A stretch of 64,000 nt of DNA from Cyanidiococcus yangmingshanensis. Lineage: Eukaryota; Rhodophyta; Bangiophyceae; Cyanidiales; Cyanidiaceae. The stretch's first letter is position 1, and each line of letters begins with the position of its first letter. Position numbers and translations under genes: made by a program. The stretch spans positions 62,001-126,000 of the forward strand of contig VWRR01000001.1 of assembly GCA_013995675.1 (NCBI GenBank), written 5' to 3'. Shown here one piece after another: positions 63,674 through 64,000 of the stretch. The notes under the pieces were generated by a model. The model was not told the origin of the DNA. It made no database searches and was given only the letters and a program-made list of their open reading frames with translations.

Positions 63674-64000
63674 AATGCCGAAACAAAAAGTGAAGCTCAC
63701 TCAAGGTGCCCAAGGACGTCTGCCGAGATCCTCGACGGATCCAAACCGCGGAAATGTCCAGCTGGCTGGCAGCGGTTGGGGTCGTACGCGCTCCACCGTG
63801 AAACGACTGCGAATGTACGCTCGTCCCGCCTATGAACGAGACCGTCGAGGACGCGTCCGTCGTGACAAGGGTGATTTGACGAGCTCTATCGTCAAAGAGG
63901 TGGGAGCGGGACGAATTGCTCCAAATCGTCGTTGGTTCGGCAATACGCGGACAGTTGACCAGGAGAGCTTACGGAGTTTTCGAGATGGCATTGCGAGCGC
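63674..64000 (+). CDS. NOG2: nucleolar GTPase NOG2/GNL2, 5' part
   Basis: A 60S ribosome-assembly GTPase. Only the first about 109 codons lie in the window. From the ATG at 63674 (MPKQKVKLTQGAQG) the NGP1-type N-terminal domain is clear: STVKRLRMYARPAYERDRRG, VKEVGAGRIAPNRRWFGNTR, VDQESLRSFRDGIAS. These match the NOG2/GNL2 family before its circularly permuted GTPase domain, which must lie beyond 64000. The frame is uninterrupted and runs off the right edge. Confidence 0.9.

Noticed and set aside
1-64000. Virus-like elements, transposons or toxin genes
   Set aside because: No reverse transcriptase, integrase, transposase, capsid, terminal repeats or toxin motifs were recognised.

Overview
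The window looks like nuclear DNA from a compact, intron-poor unicellular eukaryote. A cyanidiophyte-type red alga is my best guess. The evidence is a mix of strictly eukaryotic genes (20S proteasome alpha subunit, MAD1 checkpoint protein, exosome RNase PH-fold subunit, EH-domain protein, NOG2, RNase P/MRP subunit RPP14) with organelle-type genes (HslU, YqeH-like GTPase, porphobilinogen deaminase and glyoxalase II with N-terminal extensions). Base composition is near even, genes are mostly single open frames, intergenic gaps run from 0.2 to about 2 kb, and I see no clear spliceosomal introns. The genus assignment is inference.

Layout, left to right. 0-9 kb: a partial gene running off the left edge, a YqeH-type circularly permuted GTPase, MAD1, a large low-complexity protein and UDP-glucuronate decarboxylase. 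9-20 kb: purple acid phosphatase, a minisatellite-bearing gap, a SANT/MYB protein whose stop codon overlaps that of a Cys-rich protein, a divergent CRAL-TRIO protein, porphobilinogen deaminase and an unknown gene. 20-31 kb: a degenerate adenylate-forming protein, proteasome alpha subunit PSMA1, a degenerate FBPase-like protein, a double-EH protein and an RRP46-like exosome subunit. 31-34 kb: fragments only. 34-48 kb: a 1,000-residue TilS-like protein with a lost PP-loop, glyoxalase II, a small GGQ release factor, an inorganic pyrophosphatase fused to a catalytically dead FBPase domain, and an ABC exporter whose nucleotide-binding motifs are almost all lost. 49-64 kb: sphingosine kinase, a divergent NEPRO-like/RPP14 pair, HslU, several unknown proteins, an IPC-synthase-like lipid phosphotransferase, and the 5' end of NOG2.

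Two patterns cut across single genes. First, five proteins keep the fold and length of an enzyme family but have lost its catalytic residues, in frames hundreds of codons long; the PPase::pseudo-FBPase fusion is the most striking. Second, at least ten genes need one or more +1 frame displacements to keep family homology. Where the position can be fixed, the surplus base is usually a T followed by G. Inserted bases in the assembly are the simplest explanation, but the one-way pattern deserves a direct check. No transposon, virus-like element, CRISPR array, rRNA or convincing tRNA was recognised.
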